The notes below the pieces were generated by a model. That model was not told the origin of the DNA. It made no database searches and saw only the letters and a list, made by a program, of their open reading frames with translations. Source: Salarias fasciatus (Eukaryota > Chordata > Actinopteri > Blenniiformes > Blenniidae). Taken from it: 64,000 nucleotides of DNA. Positions 32,341-45,500 of the stretch are shown piece by piece (the first letter of the stretch is position 1; each line of letters starts with the position of its first letter). The translations under genes were made by a program, and so were the position numbers. Location: contig NC_043745.1 in the NCBI RefSeq assembly GCF_902148845.1, positions 20,842,269-20,906,268 on the forward strand, in the 5' to 3' direction.

Positions 32341-34440
32341 CCTGTGATTCCTCCAAACTGCTGCTCTCATGCAGCACATGCTCTCCCACACTTTGTCTCT
32401 CACCAAACACCAAAATAATCAGCTTTCTCACATCAATCAGAGCAGAGTGGCTCATAAAGAGCAGCCAATCTAAAATTGGAACTACAGTTTCAGGATTTTT
32501 TAAAATTCATTTTAATTTCTCACAGGTCCTTCCAAGATGCAACCAGGTTAATTTTACTCTAATTTTCCTGCACCTTCTTCCACCTTTTCCAGCTGCCAAC
32601 CCAATTCAGCAGCTTCGGGCCCAGCTGTCTACACCAGTAAGCCCGGTCCAAGTGAAGCCGTGTGTGTCCAGCAGCTTTTGCAATTCAAGCAGTGCTGTTA
32701 ATTTCACCAGGCACTGATCCAAGTAGATGATTCCTGCTCTCTTCACAGTCAAATCTGAGATAGAGGAGGTAAAATGTATCTTTAAAAATAAGAAAATCGC
32801 CTGGCTGATCAAATACAATATTGAGTCCTTCCCCACAAGCTGCCAGGGTCAACACACTGCGCAAAGTGGAAGATGATGGAACAGCTTACATCCTTCAAAT
32901 GACATTATCCTTCTAATTCTCAGGATAACCAGCCTGGAAATCCTGCAGATTGACATATGGCACACTGGCAAAATAACTGTGGTATAATTGCATTGCCCTT
33001 TATTATGCTGAAGGTATTCGATGTGTTTCCTGCTATCACCTAACAGTGTTTTTAACACACACTGGCGTTTAAATGATTGATATTAAATGATAAAGTGATG
33101 GAAATAATTTTTAAATGAAACACCACAAGCAAAAAAAAATAAAAATAAAAAATACAAGAATAAATGTAAATCCACACTTGAGCCTGCATCATTGTAAGAA
33201 TGTCATGGTTTCCAATTCAACCCAACCTCTCTCGTGGTGTTTGTGTGTTCTCCTTGCTTTCAGGTGCTGTTTATTTGAACAGTTCAAAACCTACATTTGA
33301 AGTTAATTCGTGACCAAAAATTGCCCACAGCTGTGAGTGTACAAGTGCATAGCTGTTAATATCTGTGTTTGTCCTTTGTTAGACTGGTGATGTCTCCAGG
33401 GTGTCCCTACCCTGCTTTTGTGCATGATCAGTGGGGAATTGGCTCCAACATCCCATGACCCTGAACTGGATAGAAGAGCATAGAAGATATTTCATTTAAA
33501 TAATGCATGTTTCTCTCAAATAATAGTTTACCCTCTTGTGATTACTTTTAGGTTTGTTTTGGGGCAGCGTACATGCGTCCAAGGTGCACCATGCCTTCAT
33601 CCATTATTGGCAGGGATTCAGCACCTCCAATCTTAAAGTGAACAGAGCGTTCTTGAGGATGGATGACTGTACAGTACAATGGCTCCCAGAGAGAGAATAT
33701 CTTTGAATGGTCTTGATGGTCATTTCTGTGTAAAGGTTGCATGTTTTTCCTGTGCATGTGAAGGATTTCTCTGCTTATTCAGGAGGTGTTTGTTCACAGT
33801 CCATAAACTTGTGTTAGTGGTCAATTGATGTTTTAAAGTTGTCTGTGATTGTTAATGACATTGTGCATGATTGTTTGTCTCTGTTTGTATTTGGACGAGA
33901 ATGAATTGGTGACTGCCTATGCTCATAGCCAGCTATGCACTTTTTTGACATAGTGTTAATAATGATTTTTAGCATACTTTTTGAATATTTCCTTCAGTTT
34001 TTTAAAATCTTGTATAAACTTTTTTCCTGTTTTCATTTTCTTGCCTTATACTCTCTTTGTAAATTGTCTGTGAAGCAGTTTCAAATGTGCTGACCTGCAA
34101 GAAAGGATATCTGTTGGTTGATTGATTGATTGATTGACAGAGTTTTAAAAATGCACTTACTGTGCTTTCAGGGAGAATCTAAATTGAATGGATACATTTA
34201 AAACAGAAGTTTCCTCAGCCCAAACACAAGCATGAGGTCAGATATATAGATAGTGTATGTAATTAGAGTATAATAACCATTTCAGAATAAACATCACAAT
34301 TTTACATAAACTTTGTTATTATTTGGCGTGGCTTTGCGTTACAGAATGTAAATATTGTAGAGATTCAAAGACAAGCTGTTCAGTCTGTTAACCAGACCTC
34401 ACCTGTGGCTGGCTGTTAACTGTAAACTGAGGACTTCCGG
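32341..34440. other. Intergenic region between the LINE and ctsa
   Basis: AT-rich, without a gene that could be supported. It includes the longest copy of the common teleost repeat (33160-33490) and a short (TTGA)n run near 34119-34137. Confidence 0.65.
33160..33490 (+). repeat. Longest copy of the common teleost interspersed repeat
   Basis: In order it carries ATTCGTGACCAAAAATTGCC, CAGCTGTGAGTGTACAAGTG, GACTGGTGATGTCTCCAGGG, TGTCCCTACCCTGCTTTTGT, GGGGAATTGGCTCCAACATC and ACCCTGAACTGGATAGAAGA. These follow the family order '...ttaattggtgac...gtgtgagtgtg...gactggcgac...ccagggtgtaccctgcc...gataggctccag...gaccctgaa..ggataagcgg'. Strongly diverged, so old. Confidence 0.6.
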
Positions 34441-34456
34441 GTGGAGTCACGCGCGG

Positions 34457-34482
34457 GTCACGTGCCCGAGCAGTCACATGAC
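34457..34482. promoter_or_regulatory. Paired CLEAR/E-box-type sites upstream of ctsa
   Basis: GTCACGTGCC (34457-34466) and GTCACATGAC (34473-34482) each differ little from the TFEB/TFE3 CLEAR consensus GTCACGTGAC and lie 70-95 bp upstream of the start codon. Cathepsin A is an established lysosomal-network gene, so TFEB control is expected. A CRE-like TGACGTC overlaps the second site. Confidence 0.65.
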
Positions 34483-34550
34483 GTCGTTGCGTTCTTTGCA
34501 GCAGTGCTAGAGAGGACGTTCGAGGAAGTCACAGCGAAGAAGTTTGGGTT

Positions 34551-37500
34551 ATGTACTTCAGCTCAGCGATGTCTGCCGGCGGTCTGCTGCTGTGTCTGCT
34601 GGCCGTGGTTCCGCTCGGCTCGCGGGCTCAGTACGCTCCGGACGAGGTCCACCACCTGCCCGGCATGACGTTCAAACCCGGCTACAGACAGTGGTCCGGA
34701 TACCTGCAGACCAGGCCCAGGAGGTATCTGCATTACTGGTAAGAATGACTGAAGCTCCTGCGCAGACCGTGCAGACACCTGAAAGTCACGATCAGAAAAT
34801 CAGTCTGTAAATAATGTGAATCAACTGAGTGCGGCAATCTTCAGGAAATACTTAAAAATGTCCGGTTTTCAACATAAAACAGCATTTTGTTAGAGGTAAA
34901 CAGAAGGAACATTGCGTTATCAAGAGTGTTTATCGAAGGATATCAGATAAGTGGCTTTACAGAAAACTGTCTTAAAACACTTTTTGGAGCAGAGAAAATC
35001 TGTGTACATGTCTAATTTGTACCAACCACAGTAAAACACAAAGTTTATGTGGCAGTTGAACAATAATATGGTTGAAAGTATATGTATTTAGTATCCTAGT
35101 TCCAAAAGAGGCCAAATGATCTCCTTTTTATGTCTCGTGTTTTTTATGATTCAATCATCAGTGTTGCCTGTGCCTTGTTGATCTATCTAAAATGTCCTAA
35201 CTCTGACACTTTATCAGGAGATGGGTACAGTCAGTGTTGACTTATCCCCCTTGGCTGGTCAGCGTGGTTCACTTGCTGTACACAGTATCTTCTTAAAGTG
35301 CCTCCCAGCAATCACAAGTTCGATGGAAAAAAAGGTTTCACTTTGCCGTTAACACAAAGTACTGTTCCTGTAATTTGAGCTTGTATCACATCCTGATAGT
35401 GTGCAATCCAAGTCAAATATATAACAGTAAATATGTAAAGTCTCTCCTGGTGGTCATTGCTGTCAGGTGTGAAATTGCCTCTCGCCACTGAAATTCTGGG
35501 ATAGAATTACAATTCGGTAATATATATGTATATTGACATAATTGTTGGTTTTGTGTGCTGGGAGTTACCATTGTTACTTTTGGCTTGAATTATGCGTGTG
35601 ACCTGTCAGTGTGAAGATTGAATTCCTGGTCTTGATTTCCTGCAGGTTTGTGACTTCTCAGAGGGACCCTGTCAAAGATCCTCTGGTGCTCTGGCTGAAT
35701 GGAGGCCCTGGCTGCAGCTCGCTGGATGGATTCCTGTCAGAAAATGGACCGTTTCATGTGAGCAGGCTTCACTGTGCGAATAAAAGCACCTATAAACTGA
35801 ATCGTAATCAATCTGAGTGGCAAGTGTTGACTTTGCTCTGCAGGTACGTGATGATGGGGCCACACTCTACGAGAATCCATTCAGCTGGAACAAAATTGCC
35901 AATGTGGTGTATCTGGAATCCCCTGCAGGAGTTGGATACTCTTACTCTGATGATGGAGAATATTCAACCAATGATACTGAGGTGCAGAAAAGGAGCAACA
36001 CTTTGTTTCACCAAGCACAGCTTAGAAACAGCATTTGACTGGAGATAATATCTTGTATGTCTTTTTTTAGGTTGCTGAAGATAACTACAGAGCCTTGCAG
36101 AATTTCTTCGCCAAGTTCCCAAACTTCACTCAGAATGAGTTCTACATTTTTGGGGAAAGTTACGGTGGGATCTACGCACCAACGCTCAGCCTGCAGGTGG
36201 CCACAGGACCAGCGAAAATCAACTTTAAGGTGAGGCACGACATGCAAATTTGTCCTTTTTTTTTTTTTTTTTTTTTGAAAGTATTTCAGTGAGGAATATG
36301 AGTTTGTACATCTTGAAATGTCTGAGGAAAAATGTATTTCTGAGCACATTTGCTTGCAGGGCTTTGCAGTGGGGAATGGTCTCAGCAGCTTCGCACTCAA
36401 TGATCAATCACTGATCTACTTTGGATACTACCATGGCCTCTTCGGAGAAGAGTGAGTCCATCTTTGTGTTTAGGAAATAATCATCGCCTCGATTTATATT
36501 TGCTACACCAACTGTGGCAATGGACCCCAGAAAAACAAGCACAGTATCTCAGATGACAGAAAAAAAAGTTTAATGAAAGATGCGCCTTTAGATTTTGATA
36601 AAGGCTTTTATGTAATTAGACATACATGTTCTTTGGAAGAATAACACGGCCTACGTTTTTGATGAAAATGTTGCAGGAATGGTGTGAGAACACAACAATT
36701 AATTTGACTTCCAGATTCCCCAGATGTCGATTGAATCAAGTATCTACGGTATTTGTTGTGCTGAACAGTGAGTTGCCCAGTTTAGCAACGTCCCTGTTTT
36801 AAAAGGCGTGCTGCTCACATCTTGGTGCCAGATACATTGGCAAACCATTAGAGACCCAGTAGAGTTCAAGCCGTGATGTGCAGAAAATAAGGGACATACA
36901 CAATATTAGGTTGGCTGTCATGTTTGCCTGATGGATGTGTATATTTATGCTTGGAGCATTTCTAGGTCAGGGCACTGGAGTAATGGAGTGTTTGAATGTA
37001 TCCTTGGCTCATGATGCCCAAATGGGCACCGTCTGATATCCTAAAATGTCTCATAACACAGAACTTTATAGTGCGATGAGGGCCTCCCTGGTCACCCCAT
37101 CTGGAAGGTGGTCTATCAATAATATGCTGAGAGTCTAAACTCTCTCAAGGACTGCCTTATCTTCACCTCCCGGCACCGAGGACAATAAAGCGAACGGACC
37201 ATGGAAGACTTAGAGATCCTTGAGGCTCGCTGATTAACTGTTCTGTCACTGCACAATTAAAACGTTTCTTTATGTCCATAAATCTCGCTGCAGTTTCTCT
37301 CCTTCCTGAAACCAAAGTGACTGCCAGGAGTTGAAGTTTCTCACTTTAATGCTTTGCATCAAGTAGAGGAATGACAAACTGTCTGTTAGACTGTAGAGGT
37401 GTAAGTTGTACATAACTGATGTAGAGATTGCTGTGTTTTATGTGCAGTTTGTGGCGTGATCTCAACATGAATTGCTGCGACAAGGGAAGCTGTGACTTTT

Positions 37501-39611
37501 ACAACTCCAGCTCCGAGACCTGCCGGATTTTGGTATGAGGGCATTATATTCTAAAATTCATCTGGGAATTTCTGGTGAGATGCCATGACTCATTTTGTTC
37601 TTTCCTGTCTCCTTTCAGGTAAATGAAGCATTTGGAATAGTGTATAACAGTGGCCTTAATGAGTACGCCCTTTACTTGAATTGCGAGGGTTATGGACGGT
37701 CCCACAGAGGCTACCAGTGGGCCATGAGTCACCTCTTTAAGAACTTCAGGAAGGACCCACACACCCACAAGGTGACCTTTCCCCTCTGTGAACCAATGAT
37801 CTGACTGATCCACCTTGCCTTGTCGTGTTACCAATAAGATTCTTGAATTCAGGTTACAGATCCAGTTTCATCCCCCACGTCTCTGGGCATAGTTCCTCCC
37901 TGCATCAACAGCACGGCTCAGGCAAACTGGCTAAACAGAGGCGACGTGAGGAAAGCGTTACACATTCCTGATATACTGCCAGCCTGGGACATCTGCAGGT
38001 CTGTTTCAGCAAATGGTGGCACTGTCGGCTTGAAAAAAAACCTGTAATCAATTCATATCAAAATAGCTATGAGATGACTTAAGTCTTAAGGGTGGGATGG
38101 TTTCAAGGATGGCAGCGTTTCTCGACTTGCTCATTCCAGTTCTTTACCATTTGGTTTGGTCGTCAGCAACAATTCATTTGAGTACAAAATATAATCAAAC
38201 CATGAAAGCTATGAAAATAAGTGATTTAGCTTGTTTCAATGGTTTTAAGGCCATTTTAAATGATGATATCCCAGATGCATGTTGTTGCTAATACCCCTAG
38301 ATATATAATAGCTCTTAAGCATTTTAGGTTTATTTCTTAATCATCCTTATTTTGCTGGAATAACTGTTGTTCTTGAATGTTTTCTGCCTGTTTATGTACC
38401 ATTTTTAATTACTTGGCCAAGACGGTCTTGGAAAAAAAAAATTCAGTCAGGTTTTCCTTGTTTATCAAGATCATAAACACAATGGCGAAGGGGATTTTTT
38501 TCACAATGACGATATGTGTCGTTCACAGCGACGACGTTGGAATGAAATACAAGATTGTCCACTCCACAATGAAAGACGAGTATTTGAAGCTGCTGTCTTT
38601 GGGCCTGCGGGCTCTCGTGTACAACGGCGACACCGACATGGCCTGCAACTTCCTGGGAGACCAGTGGTTCGTGGAGGACTTGGGGATGGAGGTATAACTT
38701 TCATTTCATAGATTTGAATGATTTACAAAGCAAAAACTATAGATGAGTGAAATGTTGCCATCGTTACCTCACACAGCTCATTGACCAGCCTCTCTGAGCA
38801 TGTTGTTCTTAAAAAATATTGATCAGTAGTGTCAATCTCTCTCAGCAGTTGAAACGATCTGGTGGAATGTTAAGAATTTTGCCAGGAGTCCACAACAGTC
38901 GCGTCACACTGAGCTGGCAACAATGTAAAGATGAAATCAGTTCAGGTTGTTTGGAGCTATAATGTTCTTTCTGAACATTCGCCCCAAACCAGCTACAGCA
39001 GGACTCACCGCATGATTTCATGGCCAATAAATGTGTGAATTGAGGTTAAAAATGACGAGAGAGCTCTTTGGTACAGTCGTGTACTGCCTGGAGTTTTGTT
39101 GAGTTTTAAGAGCAGTGAGCCGTCCCACTGTTTGGCCTTTGATCCATAGCTGAGGGCCAAACACTCCTCACAGGTCCAGTTCACATAACCTGCATTGGTA
39201 TTGTATATAAAATAGTGTATAAATAGAGTGTTACCCTGGAATCGTGAACACATTTAAAGAAATGCCACTGTTGATTAAATAAATGATATTAAAAGTACAA
39301 CGCCAAGCTGACAGATTGCCTGATTGTCCTGAATTTTTTCCTCTCAGGAAACGACGAAGTACCAGACTTGGCTCCATGACAAACAGGTAGCGGGTTTCTA
39401 CCAGCAGTTCGGGAACATCACTTTCATGACGGTTAAGGTAAGGAGACACGAGTGTCTGCGTCGTCGTTCATTTTTCAGCTTCCTCATTTATTTGAGCAGT
39501 TAAAGAGCGTATGGTTGTGTGTTGCAGGGCGCAGGTCACATGGTTCCTCAGTGGGCTCCTGGTCCAGCTCTCCATCTGTTTGAGTCTTTCATAACAAACA
39601 CTGCGCCATGA
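34551..39611 (+). CDS. ctsa: Cathepsin A / lysosomal protective protein (serine carboxypeptidase)
   Basis: Lysosomal serine carboxypeptidase that also protects beta-galactosidase and neuraminidase 1 in a complex. Exons: 34551-34738, 35646-35757, 35844-35981, 36071-36229, 36360-36451, 37448-37532, 37619-37771, 37853-37998, 38529-38691, 39348-39437, 39528-39611; phases agree, 469 residues, against about 480 in human. A signal peptide ([17 protein letters not shown]) follows. The downstream ATG at 34569 gives the more typical start, so either may be used. Family marks are [13 protein letters not shown] (oxyanion hole), [18 protein letters not shown], the nucleophile serine in [12 protein letters not shown], the catalytic aspartate in [19 protein letters not shown] and the catalytic histidine in [15 protein letters not shown]. 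Cysteines in [11 protein letters not shown] lie in the excision/cap region that matures into two chains. The triad and substrate-gate motifs look intact. It is convergent with slc38a7, which lies 3 kb downstream on the other strand. Confidence 0.97.
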
Positions 39612-42599
39612 GGGAGCTGCACTCACCTCTTTTTAAATGGCGTGTTTACTCAGGAACAATTACTTTAAAGGGAAAAGAAAATGGATTGATGCCTTATTTC
39701 TGGGTTTCGTTTATTTCTCTCGGCTAAATGTGTGCACTTTTCTGAATATTGGTAATTGTGAAGAATGATCATCTTCACTTTCACTCACAAACTGTCACAT
39801 TCTGACTGAAGTCCGACGCAAACTATTATCTGAAAAATAGTGACAACAAGTCAGTGGCAACAGCAGCCCGCATCCAGTAAACTGGGATAAATTAGATTAC
39901 CGGATAAACTGAAATCAGGCCAAACAGCCAGAGAGGCTGAAACCTCAGTCATTCAAACGTTGATTAAATCCCAGACGAGGCTCCAGTTGTCACAACTTTT
40001 CTCAAAGTAGGAGAGGCCACACAATCACTTCTATTACAGAAATAATTTCATTGAATGGGAAATGAATATGGGAAAGAATGAACCAGTGTGGATGTAAAAA
40101 CATTGGTGTGTTTACTGTCATAGAAATCTAATCAAGCGCAGTAGCAGAGAGGAATTATTCAAATTCCTAAAGGTGGTGCAGATTCATTCAGCAGACGCTT
40201 TTATCCAAAGTGCAGTACATCAGAGAGTCCATTTAGGAGAAATAACTGATGCACATACAGATTTTAAAATGACATTTTTCATAGTTTTTAGTTAAATTTC
40301 ATTCACACACAGTACAGGTATAATCTTCTAAAACTGATTGTTGCACTAAAGTGATGTTGGTTTGTTGTTTGATGACAAATGTGTTTTCTTTTAATTAATG
40401 ACTTTACACAAACTTTGTTGATCAAAACTTCCTCACTGGAACGTGTTTTATTAAAGATTGTTTTGAACTTGGGACATGAGGATTGTCAGATTTATTTACA
40501 TGCTTATTTACATGCTTTGAATCCAGTTAATTTATTCCACACACTTCGTCACCTTTCAGCGTGAGACGACAGGAAGTCACAGAAATAGGTTTGCACTGTT
40601 CTTTCAGTTTGAAACTGAGTACGTCACTGACATAAATCGTAAATGCTGCTGATATAAACACGACCAAACACTGGTTTGTCAAACCAAAAAGCAAAATGTT
40701 AAAAATATATATATTTAAAAAGAAAAACATGAACATTGAAGCACCAAACCATAAAAATTCTTGCACAATGTGTTCAAATTAAGAACAGTCCCAACAGTTC
40801 GCACTCGTCACAGATGACAAATCTCACTTGTATATTTTTTGCTCCTATAAACTATGATGCACAAGTCTCAGTATTCAAACATTGACTAGTAAACGTAGTA
40901 CACTGAAACAATCCCTTATACATTTCATGTTCATAGAATAACATTCTTCTTTTTTTAATGTAACTGGAGAAAAAAAACCAACTCATTTGATCTGATTTCG
41001 AATTAAACTGCATAGCGCCCTAAAGAAGATTAGCCAGGCAAAAGACTCAAAAAACATAAAACAGATGAAAATCACTTGGCTTAGTTTGGATTACTATATT
41101 CAAACTTATGTAATTCCCCATCTTACGTCTACTACGTCTCTATTTCTTTAGAGGTAAATGTCTGTAATTTGGTTTTGGTAGTTGTTCAACATGATGTTCT
41201 ATGAAATTGCACACAAAGTAATTTTGGTGAAATATACCTTCATCCTTTTTTTTTGCCTGAAGAACAAAGGCAGTTTGGTTTTCTACCTCACACATGTGCT
41301 TTGAATCGTTTGAGGTACCTGGATGTTCTACATATGGCTTAAATCAATGTTGCTTTTTCTTCTGAGTGTTCAGGTGTGCCTCAGATTACTACAATATGAA
41401 TATGAGTGAAAACTGTGTGTGTGTGTGTGTAGTCTCGATGTTTTGTCAGTTATTTCTTCACTTGTAAAGTCGAAACAAAAATTCAGACAATTACAATAAA
41501 TTGGTAACAACTATGGCATTTGGATGAAAAAATGCTGAAAACATCTGATCTTTAGAAATAGTCTGATTTTGAAACAGTCGTTTTATTTTCCATCACAAGG
41601 CTGAATGTCTTAGTTTGGGTGATCTAAAATAAATGTTTCAATTAATTTTTTTTAATCATTTTTTAGCCACAGATATAATCAACCATAAAACCCAATGTAA
41701 AAATTCATCAAATCAATCTGACCATATTTGAGTAAAATATGAAAAAATCCAATAAAAACCAAAACCATATGGCTTTGATTAGCTGATAAATTTGATTAAA
41801 AAAAAAAAAAAAAAAGTAATGAGTTAGTGTGTCTGGCCCATGCAGTTTCAAGGGGTGTTTTGCTTCAGGGATCACAGCTACATGAACGTGACTATCTGTC
41901 TGTTTCACTTCCTGCTGTGACGGAGATTCAAACCTCGGTTCTCTAATCCCCTAATTTGGTCAAGGCTTGATCACATTTCACAGATTTCGAAGTTTTCACT
42001 GACATACACTGCATCAGCTGAAAGACAGTAAGTTCTGTTATCTGGTATTTCAACCAATCTCTTGAGTCGACAGATGAGGAACTGGTAATAAAAAGTCTGA
42101 ACCTGAATAGAGAGCGTATATCTATACATGAGAACCACAGCATGTTGATATTCAATGATCACAAAGACTTTCGTAGCCGTGCAAGTTAAAATACACAAAT
42201 TGGTACAATTTCCTTATTAAAATCAATTTGATTGTAAGACCATTACTACATAAAGTCCCTGGACTCTTGTAAACAGGACTGGATGTTCTGCTCTCACAGT
42301 CCTGAGACGGGAGCAGCGCCAGACATATTGCATGCTATTAAAACTTCACAGAAAACAAATTTGAGTGCTTTGAAGTCACTTGGCTTCCTGTGGCGCCTCT
42401 CCACCGACGAAAAACCCCTCAGGAGCGTTAACTCTGAATGAAGCAGATGAGCTGTGGTGGTCTGGAGTGTTTAAATAAGTCACGTGATGCTTGGTCTGAT
42501 CCAGCAGTCTAGAATAGCAGAATAGCAGCGCATGTCAGAACCTCCTCCTCCTCCTCGTCTTCGTCAAAGACGAGCTGCGCTCCTCCCATTAAGTTCCTT
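39612..42599. other. Convergent intergenic region and 3' UTRs of ctsa and slc38a7
   Basis: No coding region seen. It should hold both 3' UTRs. A plus-strand ATTAAA near 40450 is a candidate ctsa poly(A) signal, and minus-strand AATAAA copies near 40529 and 41582 are candidates for slc38a7. The ends of the two transcripts may be close or overlap. Confidence 0.5.
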
Positions 42600-45500
42600 T
42601 CAGTTGGCCACATCCTGATAGATGGAGTTTGTTGTGGTGAGACCGAAGATGAAGGCTCCCAGCGTAACCATGACAACGCCAAAGACCACCAACCCGTGCC
42701 AGCTGGAAGAGAGACGACCAGGATGAAACCAAACGACGGACTCTGAAACAAGTCCGCTTCGACTCGCTTCTGACATTTATACTGAAACGTTTAAAGCGGG
42801 AAGTGGATCAGATCACTGGTACTTCATGGTGCGGTTAAATTGAGGAAATGAGGAAAGTAATCCTGTCTACTTTTGCACCATACACCCCAAAAATGTCCGA
42901 AGTAGGAGTGCAAACCTGACACACTGTTGGGTTTGGTGCATAAGCATCTGTTGATGTAGCAAAAGATCAAAATGGACGGTAATTATTTTTAATTCAACAT
43001 CATCTCACCTTGCAGATCGATTGTCAGTCTCTGATAACTTGGCTTGCATCAAACACAAACCTGTAAGGTTACAGAACATTTGATGGGCATTACAGTCTTA
43101 TATTAAGATTATTCGGACATCTTTGACAGTAGAAATGCTGAGGTTATTGTTACCGGGGAAGACGAAGATAAAACAAGCTGCCAATCCTCCGATCAGTGAA
43201 ATCACTCGACCGATATCCGGGATGAAGAGGGCGAGGACGAGCGTGACGACAAACCACACCAGCGTCTGCAGGATCCTCCTCCTCCGCTCGCGGCGCACAC
43301 ACACCTCCACCTGCTCGCCTTGGAAACGCAGCCAGAGTCCCTCTATGACGGCCCTGCAGGATCAGACCAGAGAAACACGCCTCACACACCAACTAGTGAA
43401 AGAAGAAAAGCTTCTCCAAACGACACATGAGGTATGCAGAAGTAATGCTTCTCAGTAATTGAACTTCTGAGTAAGACAGGAACTTTAGAATCACCTTTAA
43501 GTAATAGCAGCTCCAAAGTGTCTCTTGGATTGGTGCATAGAAATACAGACGCTCTGACTCTTCATATTCAATGAGCCTTTTATAAAAGTTGTCACTGACG
43601 GCTTCCCTTTTTTTTTTTTTTTTCAAAATGAAATTTAAAATCCTCTCCACTGCAGCCATTCTCTCCAGACTCGAGGAGGGAAAAAAAAAGCACTTTCACA
43701 GGATGCGTGTCTGAGGAATTCAAAACTTGTTTCACAAACCCCCTCTCTCTTTGATGCTAATGTAATTTCACTTGCAATTTGCAGCAGTCTGCTCTTCAGT
43801 TTTGGGTTTCAGTGTTGTGTGTGTTTCTGGAGCAGTGCGACCCCCAGTGGACAAATTAGAAATAGCAGTAACTCTTACTGGAAGATTTATGAAGTCTGCG
43901 AAGAACAGAGATTTTACATTTAACACCCCTGCTCCAAGTTTTGATGAAGCCCACAGTGACCACAAATAATTATAAATGTGACGCACACTATGGAATATAA
44001 ATATGAGAGGCTGATTCTAACAAAAACAAAACCCTTCTTAGATTCAGGTGATCGCACTATAAAGAGAACACACTGGGACTTTAATGTGGTTTGGTAATAT
44101 TGAGTCAATCCTTGATACATTTAATATGATCAGTGTCTGTGCCGGTATTAATGAACGCTGTGCTTCATGAACTAACAGAAACAAAAAAAGACTGAAGACT
44201 TTCTGAACTTTTTTGGAGGTGGTTACCAAACAATTTAACAGTGACGTCAATAAAAACACTTGATTATCGGTACACTCTCTTAAAATGACCTAAACAGCCA
44301 GTGTTAATAAAAGTCATTAAAAAAAAAAAACGTACTGTGACTGTATCTTACCTGCCGCAGAAGTGTAAAATGGGGTACGAAGTAACAACACAGATGACGA
44401 TGAAAGCTCTGGCGATGGCCACGGCCACATCGTCAGAAGGGTACGAAATCAGCACGTCCTGACTGACGTTGGAGCCGAACGTGAGGAAGCCACAGACGCC
44501 TGAGCAAATACAAGCATTGCATTTTAACAGACTGTCACAACAGAAGCTTTCTAACAGTCGGCAGGAAGTAAACTGACATTTTATTGATGGATTCTCTGCA
44601 AACTGTTGACAAATACAATTTATTATGGTGAAAATCCATTTGATTTTTCATCTCTCTTTTATGTATTGCTGCTAACATTGGACTAAAGGCAGAGAGCAGC
44701 CAAGCCAATCACTGGACTAAACACTGACGTGCACATTCCACACACATGCATTTTAAATCCAGCGGATTTTCATCAGGCTGCAAGTCAGCAACTACATTTC
44801 TCACACAAATCATTCGTTGTGATGTGAGAAGCATTTTCTCTTCAGGTCTACTTTAAGTTTTACTTGCAGCAGGGACTTGTACACATACAGGGGTGGGAGT
44901 ACAGAGACAAGGGGGAAAAACAAGTCAAAATTTTTGTTTACTTTCTTTTTAAAGGAGGCAGATTACGTGTTTGAGTTCATATTCCAAAGATAATGAGAAT
45001 TTGTTTTCCTGCGTGGGAACGTCCTGATAGTAAAAGTTATTACCAGGACAGAGCGTCATGATCAAACCTGCAGTTCTGACAATGGTCGTTACAAGAGATA
45101 AGACCTTAACTCAGCATTTTCCCAACATATGAGCACAGCAAAGATTTAACAAAATGTAATTTTAAATTGCTATAATGCTTAAAACTGTCACGATTTTCTC
45201 CTTCAAACACACTGACTTTACGGCCGAAATGTTCACTTGCTGCATAATGTATTCTCCTCCCACTGACATGTACCATGAAGGTAAACACTGCTCTTCATTT
45301 CACATGTCAGTAGTCATCATGTTTCGGATAATCGTTATGTCAACGCTCAGTGTTTGAGTTGTTAATGGATCATTTATGCATGCAAATACAGAAAAGCACC
45401 ATACCTGTTCCCGTGTAAACGAAAAGGCAGATTATCATGCTGAGAGTCACGACAAGGCCCCAAGGTTTGATTTCCTTCCTGCTCATGCTGTTAAACACCG

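Noticed and set aside
32318-32342. Short inverted repeat CTGTATA...TATACAG at the LINE 5' side
   Set aside because: Seven-base arms in AT-rich DNA are expected by chance; not called as a transposon end.
27040-32420. A target-site duplication of the LINE
   Set aside because: GCAAGCTACAGGGGG next to the tail has only a partial resemblance (AAGCTAC near 32203) within the 5' UTR; not a convincing duplication.
43837-43850. Second CTCF-like core on the minus strand in an slc38a7 intron
   Set aside because: CCACTGGGGGTCG has more than one mismatch to the core; too weak to list as a site.
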